Assembly (NCBI GenBank): GCA_963842975.1
Contig: CAWJIH010000009.1
Coordinates: 310,001 to 374,000 of the forward strand
Direction: 5' to 3'
From: JACJWR01 sp963842975
GTDB lineage: Bacteria > Actinomycetota > Actinomycetes > S36-B12 > UBA10799
DNA: 64,000 nt
Shown here: one piece after another, positions 49,163-59,194 of the stretch
How the letters are laid out: each line of letters opens with the position of its first letter
Numbering within the stretch: the first letter of the stretch is position 1
Notes under the pieces: model-generated
What the model was told of the DNA's origin: nothing
Database searches by the model: none
The model's input: the letters and a program-made list of their open reading frames with translations, nothing else
Translations under genes and position numbers: made by a program

Positions 49163-49178
49163 TCGATCGAACCCTCCT

Positions 49179-49820
49179 TTAGCCTCGCAAGTACGTGATC
49201 GAGTCGGGCTGTCCTTCCTCGACGACACGGCCGTGGTCGAGGACCACGACATGCTCGACAATAGGGCGCAGCCGGACGAGGTCGTGGCTCACGATCACCA
49301 CCGTCAGTCCCTCGTCAACCAAAGTAGCCATCACGGCGTCTACCGCATCCGCTGAGGCTGCATCAAGGGCACTGGTGGGTTCATCGAGCAGCAATGCCTC
49401 CGGCTCCAACGCCAGCGCCCTGGCGAGGGCCAGTCGTTGTGATTCGCCGCCAGAGAGTCCGGCGGTGGGCCGATCCGGATCCAGGTCATCCAACGAGACC
49501 GCCGCCAAGAGACGCTGCACGGCAGCATCCGGCAATTGTGGGGCGCCCGCCCGCACCTCCGCGGCCAGCGATTCCGTGAGCATCACAGGCCGTTGCGTCA
49601 ACACGCCAACGCGGCGACGCAACTCCAAGACGTTGAGTGTTCGGGCATCGACACCAGCGACCTCCACCACGCCGCGGTCAGGATCCTCGAAGCGGTTGAG
49701 TAGCCGAAGCAGGGTCGATTTGCCAGATCCACTGGGGCCCAACACCGCTGTGGCACGACCAGCGGGGATCGTCGCGTTCACGTCGGAAAGGATGTGTGTT
49801 CCAGCGCGCGACAATTCCAC
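49179..49820 (-). CDS. fetA: FetA-like ABC transporter ATP-binding protein
   Basis: ATPase of 213 residues for the FetB permease. It has Walker A LGPSGSGKSTLL, Q-loop VLTQRPVML, signature LSGGESQRLALARAL, Walker B ALLLDEPTSALD and the switch VSHD. The start is GTG 49820 without a Shine-Dalgarno; the open frame extends only about 17 codons further up to an in-frame stop with no better start, so the first strand is slightly shorter than usual. Confidence 0.9.
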   Translation of the reverse strand: MELSRAGTHILSDVNATIPAGRATAVLGPSGSGKSTLLRLLNRFEDPDRGVVEVAGVDARTLNVLELRRRVGVLTQRPVMLTESLAAEVRAGAPQLPDAAVQRLLAAVSLDDLDPDRPTAGLSGGESQRLALARALALEPEALLLDEPTSALDAASADAVDAVMATLVDEGLTVVIVSHDLVRLRPIVEHVVVLDHGRVVEEGQPDSITYLRG

Positions 49821-49896
49821 GTCGCTCGGAGACGAAACGCGGCCGGCAGCGGCGGGCCCAGTGAGTTGGCGTCACGGTGCTGGGACTCCGAGCCGT

Positions 49897-52518
49897 TCAC
49901 AACAAGTTGTTCTTGGTCATCCAGTTAAAGGAGAACCAGCCGGGAATGGTGGGAAGCCAGAAGGTGAGGAGGCGGAAGAGCAGGACCGACGACACTGCCA
50001 CGCCGCCGTCCACTCCTGCCGCTGTCAGCCCAGCAGACAGTGCCAGTTCGACCGCACCCAGGCCACCCGGGGTGGGTGCGGCCTGGCCGAGGGTCGCACC
50101 TGCGAGATAGACCACTGCGACCGCGGCGATGCCGGCCTCGCCGCCGAACGCCTTCACACAGGCCGCGAGGCAGAGGCAATACGACAGGTTCAGCAGCAGA
50201 ATGCCGCCGATTCCTTCGGCCAACTTTGCGGGCCGTTGGGTGAGGGTCAGCAACCTTGGGCCGACCTGGGAAACGATCGGCTGTACCCGTCGGCGGAGCC
50301 AGTCCCTGGAAACCGGGAGAGCCAATCCGAGTAGCAGCAGTCCGATGAGAATTCCGAACACGATCAGTGCCCAAGCAGGCACCGGAACGTCCACCTTCGT
50401 CTGGGTACCAGCCAGCACACCGAAACCAAGGAGCAACACCAGGTGCATCACGAAGGCCATCACCTGAGAAACGCCGACGCTTGCGGCCGCCAGCGCCGGG
50501 TGTACCTCAATCTTCTGCAGATATCTCACGTTCACGGCCACCGCGCCGAGGGTGGGTGGTGAGACCAAGGTGGCGAAACTGGCGGCCAATTGGGCCAGCA
50601 TCGTCTTGACCAAGGAGATCTTCTCCGGCACGAAGCCGGACAGCGACATAGCGGCGCCAACGTAGGTGGAAATCGACAGCACAAGGCCGATGAAGGCCCA
50701 GGTCCAGTCGGCCTCCGACGCCAGTTCGGCCAGATTGACCCGGGCAAGCTGGGTGAGCAGGATGTAGCCGGCGACCGTGCCGGCGATGATGGTGAGCAGG
50801 GTGCGAGGCTTGAGGCGCTCGATGTTGATCTGCTCGGGTTCCTGGCCCGGGTTGAGGTTGATGAGTTTGTCGCGCAATTCGTTCATGAGCGACTTCCGCT
50901 TGCGCATCGCGTGCCGGGTACCCGGCGATAAGCCCACGGTTTGCAGTGCCGGCAAAGCCCGTGCCAGCCGCACCCGCCCCAGTACCCGTAGTCCGGAGTC
51001 GACTGCGCGTTCGGCGTCTGTGAGTAGGGCCAGGGTGCACAGCATCTCGGCCAAATCCAGGCGCAGCGAGACGTCCCCGGCCGCGACCGATCCCTCTTCC
51101 CCCCGCACTAGCCAGACCCCACCTTGAGCGTCCCGGAGGATGTTGCTGGCCGTCAGGGTCCGATGACTCACATTGTGGTCTTGCATCCGCTTGACCACCA
51201 CCCAGGCCCGATCCAGATCGCCGTCGGTGAGGTTGTCGGCGATGGCAGCGAAGGGTTCGGCGTCCAGGGTCTCGAACGCCAGCAGTGCCGCGTCCGGCCC
51301 CACCTGGCACACCACCAGCAGCCGAGGGGTAGCCGCCCCGGCAACCTGCGAGGCATAGGCCTGCAACGAACTGTGCTCTACGCGACCCCGCATCGTCAGC
51401 GCAGTACCGCCGTCATCTTGGCGGATTCGCAGCGAGCGCCAGGCCACCGGCACCAGGCCGTCACCTTCCAAGTCACGGTCAAGCACCAGCACATCGAGGC
51501 GTTGACCGGCCCGGCTGGTTGCCGTATATCGTCGCCCGCCGCGGGTCAGGGACGAAGCCCGCAGCACCGACAGCGGATACCCGTTGGCTTCTAGCGTCCG
51601 AGCGACTTCTAACCCCGAGGGGCGGGTACTGGGGGTGCCGACGGCATAGCGGGTGAGCAGCCCGACGCTCCAGCCCAGCAGCAGCGACAGCAGCAGTCCG
51701 ATCACCGTGAGGGTGACGCCCACAATGTTGAGCAAGGCAATCGCGGTGATCACCAGGATGCTGGTGACCGCCCAACGTGGACGTTCGATGAGCCTGGCCA
51801 CGGTACTCATGGCCACCAGGCCGGAGACGAACGCATTCAACGGCAGGGTGTCCGAGCGCACATTCCGACCGGTGAGAGCCAGCAGCATCTGCGATGAGCC
51901 GTAGGTGTTGATCACCCACGTGAGCAACGCGCCGACGGTGAAGGCCAGCAACAACGCAGCCAGTGCATCAAGCAGCACCCGGCCGCGCCGGCGCACCAAC
52001 AGCGAGATGCTGATGCCAATCGGCAAACCCAACGCACCGAGCACACCGACCCAGGTTGTGAGGTCGAGGAGAAGTTGTGGGATTCGCCCGGTTGCCTCGG
52101 TGAGGTCGGATTCCAGCCCCGACGTGGTGCCGGACGCCACGTAGGAAAGGCCGAATACGAGTGCCGCTGCGACAGCGGCCAAAGCGAGGCGCAACAAGTC
52201 CGCGGGTCGGCGCAGGCGGCGCGGCGCGATGTCGCCCTCGATCACCACTGTTGATTCTGCGCCTGAGTACCGAGTTCTGGTGGCAGTTGGGCTGGACGCC
52301 GCTTCCGGGGACGATGGCTGACTATCCGCGGCGGATTCCGCGGCGTCGGGATGCGGCGCCGACGTCGTCGACGTCGCGGGGCTCAGCCGTTGAGGTGTCG
52401 GCGACCACCTCGGCGTCACCTGCGGGGTAGCCGGGGTGAGGGGCTCGGATGGGTGGCAGCGGGACCCGGGTTTCACGTTTGGGCGTCGACGAGGTGGCGA
52501 GATCGAGGCGCGCGTCAT
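49897..52518 (-). CDS. Multi-domain membrane protein: pseudokinase fused to LPG-synthase-type flippase domain
   Basis: Protein of 873 residues. After a Ser/Thr/Pro-rich N-terminus of about 95 residues come about six membrane helices (100-290), a cytosolic kinase-like region (about 300-560), and a C-terminal block of about eight helices of the lysylphosphatidylglycerol synthase TM / UPF0104 family (from about 580; PTPGGLGAVELALSAGL signature). The kinase-like region has HNVSHRTLTASNIL where active kinases have HRD...N, so phosphotransfer is unlikely. AGGAGA precedes the ATG. Probably acts in lipid flipping or glycolipid envelope assembly. Confidence 0.87.
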   Translation of the reverse strand: MTRASISPPRRRPNVKPGSRCHPSEPLTPATPQVTPRWSPTPQRLSPATSTTSAPHPDAAESAADSQPSSPEAASSPTATRTRYSGAESTVVIEGDIAPRRLRRPADLLRLALAAVAAALVFGLSYVASGTTSGLESDLTEATGRIPQLLLDLTTWVGVLGALGLPIGISISLLVRRRGRVLLDALAALLLAFTVGALLTWVINTYGSSQMLLALTGRNVRSDTLPLNAFVSGLVAMSTVARLIERPRWAVTSILVITAIALLNIVGVTLTVIGLLLSLLLGWSVGLLTRYAVGTPSTRPSGLEVARTLEANGYPLSVLRASSLTRGGRRYTATSRAGQRLDVLVLDRDLEGDGLVPVAWRSLRIRQDDGGTALTMRGRVEHSSLQAYASQVAGAATPRLLVVCQVGPDAALLAFETLDAEPFAAIADNLTDGDLDRAWVVVKRMQDHNVSHRTLTASNILRDAQGGVWLVRGEEGSVAAGDVSLRLDLAEMLCTLALLTDAERAVDSGLRVLGRVRLARALPALQTVGLSPGTRHAMRKRKSLMNELRDKLINLNPGQEPEQINIERLKPRTLLTIIAGTVAGYILLTQLARVNLAELASEADWTWAFIGLVLSISTYVGAAMSLSGFVPEKISLVKTMLAQLAASFATLVSPPTLGAVAVNVRYLQKIEVHPALAAASVGVSQVMAFVMHLVLLLGFGVLAGTQTKVDVPVPAWALIVFGILIGLLLLGLALPVSRDWLRRRVQPIVSQVGPRLLTLTQRPAKLAEGIGGILLLNLSYCLCLAACVKAFGGEAGIAAVAVVYLAGATLGQAAPTPGGLGAVELALSAGLTAAGVDGGVAVSSVLLFRLLTFWLPTIPGWFSFNWMTKNNLL

Positions 52519-52555
52519 CGTCTCCTGAATCCATCTCAGACGCGTCCACTTTCAC

Positions 52556-55500
52556 ATGCTCTCAGATCCTGCCCGCATTTGTGTCGGACCATCCTGGTTG
52601 CATGTTCTCGTGCCGCATATCACCCTCCGAGCGCAGCCAAGCGTTGCCGCCTCCCCGCGGCTGGATGCTGATCAGTTGGCGGTGGTGCGCCACACCGGAT
52701 CACCGCTGCTGGTGCTTGCCGGCCCTGGGACAGGCAAAACGACGACCATCGTGGAGGCGGTCATCGCTCGGCTCACCGGCGATCAGCCGTTGCTGCCGTC
52801 GCAGGTGCTAGTGCTCACCTTCAGCCGGCTGGCAGCGGCAGAGTTGCGTAGCCGGATCGTGGCGCGTTCACCGGCGGCGGTATCGCCGGTGGTGGCAACT
52901 TTCCACTCCTTCGCCTGGGCGCTGCTGCGCGAGTTCGCGCCGGGCGACCCATTGGACGGCGAACTTCAACTACTCGCGGCGCCCGATGCCGAGCTCGCGG
53001 TCCGGGAGCTGCTCGCCGACCCCGCTGACTCCTGGCGCCGCCACTGGCCAGCCGATCGCCAAGACGCCCTCACGAGTCCAGCACTTGTCGACGAGCTGAT
53101 CGCGCTGATGTCGTCAGCCAGGGCTCAAGGCTGGGAGCCGGAGGAACTCGCGCAGGCCACGGCTGCAGGTCTGGAGCATCCGGGCGGGCCGGTGCCAGCC
53201 GAGTGGCGCGCGGCAGCCGAGTTCTTTGAGCACTACCTGCAGATTCTCGACTGGCGTGGTGCAGTCGACTACTCCGAGGTGATTCACCGGGCTCGCCTGC
53301 TGCTGGCCGAGCGGCCGGAACTATCCGGGCGGTTTCGCGCCATCTACGTTGACGAGTACCAAGACACCGACCCGGCACAGGTTGGTCTGATCCGGGCGCT
53401 CGCGGCGCCGGGAACCACCGTGGTGGCGGTCGGCGACCCAGATCAAGCCATCTATCGCTTTCGCGGCGCCGATGTGCAAGGCATCCTCGACTTCCCACGC
53501 CAGTTCGCGGCAGCGGACGGCACCCCCGCGGACGTTGCGGTGCTGCGGCATACTCGGCGATTCGGTCCGGCGATCCGGGCAGTAGCGGACCGCTGGATCG
53601 CTCCGGTAGGGCTGGGTAGTCTGCCGGCACGAGTGCAACGTGAACACCGGTCACCCATCTGCGCCAGCGACCACGGCAGCGTGGATGTGATCGTCAGTGC
53701 TACCCCCGAACAGCAGGCTGCCACTGTGGCCGACGTGCTGCGCCGAGCCCACTTAGCCGAGGACGCCCCGCTCGCCTGGTCAGACATGGCCGTGTTGGTG
53801 CGCTCCGGGGTTGCAGACATCCCACGTTTGGAGCGCGCCTTACTCGCTGCCGGAGTGCCGGTGGAGGTGCCCGCGGGCGATCGTCCGCTAGCTCATGAGC
53901 CAGCCCTTGCTCCCTTGCTGACCGGACTGCAACTGGCAGCAGACCCACAGCGGGTCGACCTCGAGTCGATAGAAGGCTTCCTTTGCTCACCCCTGGTCGG
54001 GATGACCTCGTGGTCATTGCGCCGGCTACTTCGGGGCCTGCGGGTCGCGGAGCGGGCGGCAGCCGAACGTGAAGGTGGTCGGCAACCTCGGCCTGCGCGC
54101 GAACTACTCGCCGAGTGTTGCGTGGCCGGGGCGTCACTTCCGCCTGAGGTATCCGGCCGCGACGCCGTGGCTTTTGACCAGGTGCTCGACACGCTCGACC
54201 GGATGCGTGCCCCCGGATTGGGAGTGGGCGAGCAACTGTGGCTGCTATGGGCCCATGGCGGCACTGCCGGCGGGGAGGGCCGGTGGGCGCAGCAGTTGCG
54301 GAACTCCTCGCTGACCGGAGGGCCTGGAGCGCATCGGGCCGACGCCGTGCTGGATTCGGTGATGGAACTGTTCAACGTGGCCGACCGCATGCCGAAGGGT
54401 GCAGGGAGTTCGGTGTTCCTGGACACCCTCACGCACCATCGCATCCCAGCTGCGCGGATCGAGGCCGGTCCGCAAGTGCGCGACAGCGTCTCCCTGCTCA
54501 CCGTGCACCGGGCCAAAGGTGCCCAGTGGCCGCTGGTGATGGTGCTGGGATTACAACAGGACCAATGGCCCGACGCTCGTGGTCCGGTGACGCTGCTGAC
54601 CCCGGAACGGATCGGGTCGGACGGGGTGCGGGCCCAGCGCACTCGGGCCGAATTGGCCGCCGATGAACGTCGGTTGGCTTTTGTGGCTGCCACCCGAGCG
54701 TCCCAACGGTTGGTGATCATGGCGGTCGATTCGGCAGGATCCGACGAGTCGCCATCGGTGCTGTTCGCTGAAGCCGCTGCGGCAGTAGGTCGTCCGCCGA
54801 CCGAGTCCGGGGCCGCCGCTCGGCGAGCGCGACTCACCCCCACTGCGTTGGTGGCTTCGCTGCGCACCGTCCTGAACGATGAGCAACGGCCGGTTGCCTT
54901 GCGGCGTGCGGCTGCACATCGGCTGGCGCGATTGGCCGCCACGGATCATCCGACATCGGCGCTCGCGAACACCGCCGATCCCGACCGCTGGTGGGGAGTG
55001 CACTCACCGACCCAGTCGACTGCTCCGCTCACCGCACCCGGACAGCCGGTGAGGTTGTCCGCGACCGCAGTGTCGGGGGTCAACGAATGTCCACTGCGGT
55101 GGTTCCTTTCCCGCCGGCTGCACGCCGGTACCCCGCGCCCGACGCCGGCGGCATACGGCAGTGTGCTGCACGCCGCGATCGCGGCCGTGGTCGCAGGCGA
55201 ACTCCCCGCAGATGCCGAAGCCATCGCCGAAGCCATCCGCGAGCCGCTGGCGAGTCTGCCCTATGCCGCGCGCTGGGAGCAGCAACTCCAGTGGGCCAAA
55301 GCGCAGGAGGACATCGCCAGATTCGTGGATTGGTATGCCCGGTTGGCGGGAACGCCGCTGGCCGCGGAGGTTCCCTTCGACGTGGTGGTGGGCACACCAT
55401 CCGTGGGTTCCGGTGCGGCGGCAACAGCAGCTGCGGGAGACGATCCCGCCGCCGAGATCAAGGTGCGTCTCACCGGATCGATCGACCTGTTGGTCGCGGA

Positions 55501-55915
55501 TCCGCACGGTGGTGTGCGCGTGGTCGACTTCAAGACCGGTGCCAACGTTCCCAGCAAAGCCGACACCGAAGAGAACACCCAATTGGGGGTCTACCAGTTG
55601 GCCGTTGCCGAGGGGGCTGCCGCAGCGGCGCCGGACGGAGAGGAGACGGACGTAGGGGGAGCGGACGAAGCGCTCCCGGCTGGCGGGTCGCTGGTGTTCT
55701 TGGCCAAGGGGATCGGCGCTGGCGGGTTGCAGGCCTCCGAGCGGCACCAGCAGCCGCTCACCGAACGGGACTGGCTAGACGAGCAAGTAGGTGGCGCGGC
55801 AGCCACGGTGATCGCCGAACAAGTGGTCGCTCGGGTCTCGTCGGCATGTTCGCGCTGTGACTTCCAATCGATGTGTCCGGCCTGGTCGCAGCTGGATTGG
55901 ACGGACGCCACGTGA
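52556..55915 (+). CDS. adnA: AdnA-like ATP-dependent DNA helicase/nuclease subunit with Fe-S cluster
   Basis: One subunit of the actinobacterial AdnAB helicase-nuclease that resects double-strand breaks. UvrD-like motor with LAGPGTGKTTTIVEAV, VDEYQDTDPAQVGL, GDPDQAIYRFRGAD and LTVHRAKGAQWPLVMVLG; C-terminal RecB-type nuclease (VRVVDFKTG) with a cluster-binding set: Cys in VNECPLRWFLSRR and a final CSRCDFQSMC. The 1119-residue length fits. No clear Shine-Dalgarno supports ATG 52556; GTG 52610 would begin nearer the family N-terminus. The downstream gene overlaps by 4 bases. Confidence 0.9.
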   Translation: MLSDPARICVGPSWLHVLVPHITLRAQPSVAASPRLDADQLAVVRHTGSPLLVLAGPGTGKTTTIVEAVIARLTGDQPLLPSQVLVLTFSRLAAAELRSRIVARSPAAVSPVVATFHSFAWALLREFAPGDPLDGELQLLAAPDAELAVRELLADPADSWRRHWPADRQDALTSPALVDELIALMSSARAQGWEPEELAQATAAGLEHPGGPVPAEWRAAAEFFEHYLQILDWRGAVDYSEVIHRARLLLAERPELSGRFRAIYVDEYQDTDPAQVGLIRALAAPGTTVVAVGDPDQAIYRFRGADVQGILDFPRQFAAADGTPADVAVLRHTRRFGPAIRAVADRWIAPVGLGSLPARVQREHRSPICASDHGSVDVIVSATPEQQAATVADVLRRAHLAEDAPLAWSDMAVLVRSGVADIPRLERALLAAGVPVEVPAGDRPLAHEPALAPLLTGLQLAADPQRVDLESIEGFLCSPLVGMTSWSLRRLLRGLRVAERAAAEREGGRQPRPARELLAECCVAGASLPPEVSGRDAVAFDQVLDTLDRMRAPGLGVGEQLWLLWAHGGTAGGEGRWAQQLRNSSLTGGPGAHRADAVLDSVMELFNVADRMPKGAGSSVFLDTLTHHRIPAARIEAGPQVRDSVSLLTVHRAKGAQWPLVMVLGLQQDQWPDARGPVTLLTPERIGSDGVRAQRTRAELAADERRLAFVAATRASQRLVIMAVDSAGSDESPSVLFAEAAAAVGRPPTESGAAARRARLTPTALVASLRTVLNDEQRPVALRRAAAHRLARLAATDHPTSALANTADPDRWWGVHSPTQSTAPLTAPGQPVRLSATAVSGVNECPLRWFLSRRLHAGTPRPTPAAYGSVLHAAIAAVVAGELPADAEAIAEAIREPLASLPYAARWEQQLQWAKAQEDIARFVDWYARLAGTPLAAEVPFDVVVGTPSVGSGAAATAAAGDDPAAEIKVRLTGSIDLLVADPHGGVRVVDFKTGANVPSKADTEENTQLGVYQLAVAEGAAAAAPDGEETDVGGADEALPAGGSLVFLAKGIGAGGLQASERHQQPLTERDWLDEQVGGAAATVIAEQVVARVSSACSRCDFQSMCPAWSQLDWTDAT

Positions 55916-58900
55916 TTGATCCAGCGGACGCCCGGCGGTTGGTGGCAGCTTTGGGTTTGACCCTCACCGCAGAGCAGGAAGCCGTGGTGTTTGGCGCACC
56001 GAATGGCCCGGCTGTGGTGATTGCCGGAGCCGGCTCGGGCAAGACGGCCGTCATGGCTGCGCGGATCGCAGTGCTTGTCGCCGCCGGAATTGTGCCGTCA
56101 CACCAGGTACTCGGGCTCACCTTCACGCGCAAAGCGGCGGCCGAACTGGCCGAACGGGTCGACACCTATCTGCGTGCTGCCCGGAAAGCGGGATTGGCGA
56201 GCGCGGGCTCGGCAGATCCGGTGATCTCCACCTATCACTCGTTCGCTCAGCGCTTCGTCCGCGAGCAGGGCATCAGACTCGGAATTGATCCGGATCTGCG
56301 CGTCGAGTCGGACTTCGGGCTGCTGCCCTTGGCGTACGAAGTTGTGGCCGGTTCGGCGACTTTGGCCCAGGCGCCAGACCACGGTTTGTCGTTGCGCGGT
56401 GCAGTCACCGCCATGCGGAAGTTGGACGCCGAACTAGCCGAACACGTGGTGGCCACTGATCGACTACGCAGCCACGAAAAGGCGCGCCTCAATGCGTTGG
56501 CCTCGGCCACCCCCAGCGACCCTGTTCGCGCGATGATTCGAGCCAGCGAGGCGCGGATCACCCTGAGCAGTGTGGTCGATGAGTTCCGAACCGCGAAACT
56601 GCTCGCCGGGGTGATGGACTACGCGGACATGATGCGGCTGGCGCAGCAGATCGCGGCCGCCAGCGGCGAGGCAGTCGAGCACCTGCGGGAGACCTACACC
56701 ACGGTTCTGCTTGACGAGTACCAAGACACCTCAGTGGTGCAGCGCATGTTGCTGCAACGGCTTTTCGGGGACGGCCACCAGGTGCTGGCAGTTGGCGATC
56801 CGAAGCAGTCCATCTACGCCTTCCGCGGCGCCGCAGCTGGCAGCATCGAAGCCTTCGGCGACCACTTCCCGACCGTCGCGGGAGCCCCGAGCCCACACTT
56901 TGCGCTCAGCGCCAACTTTCGATCCGGACCCGCGATTGTGGCAGTGGCGAATGATTCGGCGGCCGCCCGACGGGCGCAGCGTGCGAGTTCGACGCAGGTA
57001 GCCCTGACCTCGGCTCGACCAGAGATCGCCGACGCGGTGGAGGTGCACACTTTCCGCTCAGCGGCCGACGAGCGCCGGTTTGTGGTGCAGACCGTGGCAG
57101 CGGAATTGGCCGCCGGCACCTCCGCGTCGGACATCCTGGTGCTGGCGCGCAACAACGACGCTGTGCGAACTATCGCCGATGCGCTGCTGGCCGTGGGCAT
57201 ACCCGCGGTCTCGTCCGACCAGGCGGGGTTGTTCGAGCTGCCCGCGGTGCGCGATGTGTTAGCAGAGTTGGCAGTGATCGTCGATCCGTCGGCCAATGCC
57301 GAACTGGTGCGGCTACTCGGGGGTCCACGGTGGCGGATCGGAGTACGCGACCTGAACCTCCTGGGTGCGCGGGCACGCGAATTGGCCGGTGCGGCGTGGA
57401 ACACCGAGGATGCCGGCGACCTGGCACGTCGGCTCCAGGCGGCTGCGGGCGCGGGGGGTGACCCGGTCGAATCACCGTGCCTGGCGGATGCCCTGGCGAA
57501 CCCAGGTGACGCGGACTTCTCGGATCAGGCCCGAGCCCGATTCGCACTGTTGGCAGCGGAACTGGAGTCGTTGGCGTGGCACGCGGGCGAGCCGGTGCCG
57601 GACCTGCTGGCGCGGATTCTGCGCACCACAGGGGCCGATGTCGAACTGCTGTTGGGTGCTGATGCGGAGTGGGCGAGTTCGGCGATCGATTCGCTGTTTT
57701 CGGTGGCCGCGTCGTTTGCCGCGAGTAGCCCGGCAGCACAGGCGGCGGGATTTCTGCGAGTGGTACGCCTGGCCCGGGATGCGGATGCTGATCCAGGTTT
57801 CGATGCGCCGCTGCCCGCGGGAAGTGTGCGGGTGATGACGGTGCACAAGGCCAAGGGGCTGCAGGCCGAGGTGGTGTTGCTGCCCGATGTCAGCGCCGCC
57901 GCCTATGACGACGTGCGACTGCGCGATCACTGGACCACCACACCAGGAGCGCTGCCCGAGGATCTTCGCGGAGACCGGGTGGCCGCTGGGGACCGGGTGG
58001 ACGCTGCAAACCTGGTTGCCCCGCGCAATGCCCGGGAGGTCAGCGAAGTTCGGGACGCGGCCAAAGAAGCTGAAACCCAGGAAGCGGAGCGACTGGTCTA
58101 TGTCGCATTGACCCGAGCCCGCTCCCGTTTGGTGGTGTCCAGCCACTGGTGGAGTCCCGAGCGGAAGCGGCCCAGAGCACCGTCGAGGCACCTGTTGGAG
58201 CTATCCGCCCATCCTCGGGCTACCACTGGAAACTGGCAGGAACCGCCGCCCGCGGGGGCGGCCAACCCGCTGGCGGAGGGGGTTGGCAAGGAACCGCAGG
58301 AACCGGAGTTCGGCGCGGTCGATGCCGAACTGTTGGAGCGTAGACGACAACTGGCCCATTGGGTGGACGAAGAAATCGCTGCCTGGGACAGCGGCTCCTC
58401 CGACACCCTTGACGAGGCCCAGGTGGAGCAAGATTTCGCTGATGATCCGGATGGTCGGGCTGCCATCGCCAGATGGGACGCCGACATCGCAGCCTTGCTT
58501 CGCGAACAGCAGCAGCGCTCATCGGCTGGGGTAGAGGTGTGGCTTCCGGACGGCCTCAGCGCATCGGCGTTGCAGCGACTCTTGGCCGATCCGCAGAGGT
58601 TTGCAGCCGACTTGCGCCGGCCGATGCCCAAACGCCCATCAAGGCAGGCTGGCAGGGGTATTCGATTCCACGAATGGGTGGCCGCGCGGTGGGATCAGCG
58701 GGTGCTTGTGGACGTCTCCGAGTACGCGGTCGACCGGGAGGTGGATCGACTCGACGATGACGAGTTGGCCGGGCTGCGCAGAGCCTTCGAAGCTGGCGAG
58801 TATGCGGATCGCGCCCCGGCCCACATCGAATACCCCTTCACGGTGACGATCGCGGGAGTTCCCGTGAGCGGCCGGATCGATGCGATTTACACTGCCGCGG

Positions 58901-59178
58901 CACAACCCGGCGATGACGAAGACCAACAGCGCTGGGAGGTTGTCGATTGGAAGACGTCCGGGCGCCCAGGGGCCGATCCACTCCAGTTGGCGATTTATCG
59001 GCTGGCTTGGGCAAAGATCGCCGGCGTCCCCGTTGGGCAGGTCGCCGCCGCTTTCTACCACGTCCCGACTGCGCTGCGGGTTCCCCTCACGGACCCGCCG
59101 TCGGAAGCGGAACTAGCCGAAGTGCTGGCCGAGAGCATCAGCGCGACTCAATCGACGAAGCAGCAGGCGTCCAGTTAG
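55912..59178 (+). CDS. adnB: AdnB-like ATP-dependent DNA helicase/nuclease subunit
   Basis: Second AdnAB subunit, 1088 residues. SF1 motor: TAEQEAVVFG Q-motif, VIAGAGSGKTAVMAARI, LTFTRKAAAELAERV, LLDEYQDTSVVQRML, GDPKQSIYAFRGAAAG, MTVHKAKGLQAEVVLL and YVALTRARSRLVVS. C-terminal nuclease: GRIDAIYTAA and WEVVDWKTSGRPG, the Asp/Asp-x-Lys site, without cluster cysteines. GTG 55912 overlaps the adnA stop as GTGA and is preferred to GTG 55873. The helicase motifs are intact here, in line with AdnB being the lead motor. Confidence 0.92.
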   Translation: MIDPADARRLVAALGLTLTAEQEAVVFGAPNGPAVVIAGAGSGKTAVMAARIAVLVAAGIVPSHQVLGLTFTRKAAAELAERVDTYLRAARKAGLASAGSADPVISTYHSFAQRFVREQGIRLGIDPDLRVESDFGLLPLAYEVVAGSATLAQAPDHGLSLRGAVTAMRKLDAELAEHVVATDRLRSHEKARLNALASATPSDPVRAMIRASEARITLSSVVDEFRTAKLLAGVMDYADMMRLAQQIAAASGEAVEHLRETYTTVLLDEYQDTSVVQRMLLQRLFGDGHQVLAVGDPKQSIYAFRGAAAGSIEAFGDHFPTVAGAPSPHFALSANFRSGPAIVAVANDSAAARRAQRASSTQVALTSARPEIADAVEVHTFRSAADERRFVVQTVAAELAAGTSASDILVLARNNDAVRTIADALLAVGIPAVSSDQAGLFELPAVRDVLAELAVIVDPSANAELVRLLGGPRWRIGVRDLNLLGARARELAGAAWNTEDAGDLARRLQAAAGAGGDPVESPCLADALANPGDADFSDQARARFALLAAELESLAWHAGEPVPDLLARILRTTGADVELLLGADAEWASSAIDSLFSVAASFAASSPAAQAAGFLRVVRLARDADADPGFDAPLPAGSVRVMTVHKAKGLQAEVVLLPDVSAAAYDDVRLRDHWTTTPGALPEDLRGDRVAAGDRVDAANLVAPRNAREVSEVRDAAKEAETQEAERLVYVALTRARSRLVVSSHWWSPERKRPRAPSRHLLELSAHPRATTGNWQEPPPAGAANPLAEGVGKEPQEPEFGAVDAELLERRRQLAHWVDEEIAAWDSGSSDTLDEAQVEQDFADDPDGRAAIARWDADIAALLREQQQRSSAGVEVWLPDGLSASALQRLLADPQRFAADLRRPMPKRPSRQAGRGIRFHEWVAARWDQRVLVDVSEYAVDREVDRLDDDELAGLRRAFEAGEYADRAPAHIEYPFTVTIAGVPVSGRIDAIYTAAAQPGDDEDQQRWEVVDWKTSGRPGADPLQLAIYRLAWAKIAGVPVGQVAAAFYHVPTALRVPLTDPPSEAELAEVLAESISATQSTKQQASS

Positions 59179-59194
59179 TTCGGGTCGGTCGCGG

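Noticed and set aside
52556..52609. First 18 residues of the longest adnA frame
   Set aside because: They do not resemble the family N-terminus and lack a Shine-Dalgarno. I kept the longer span but treat GTG 52610 as an equal or better start.
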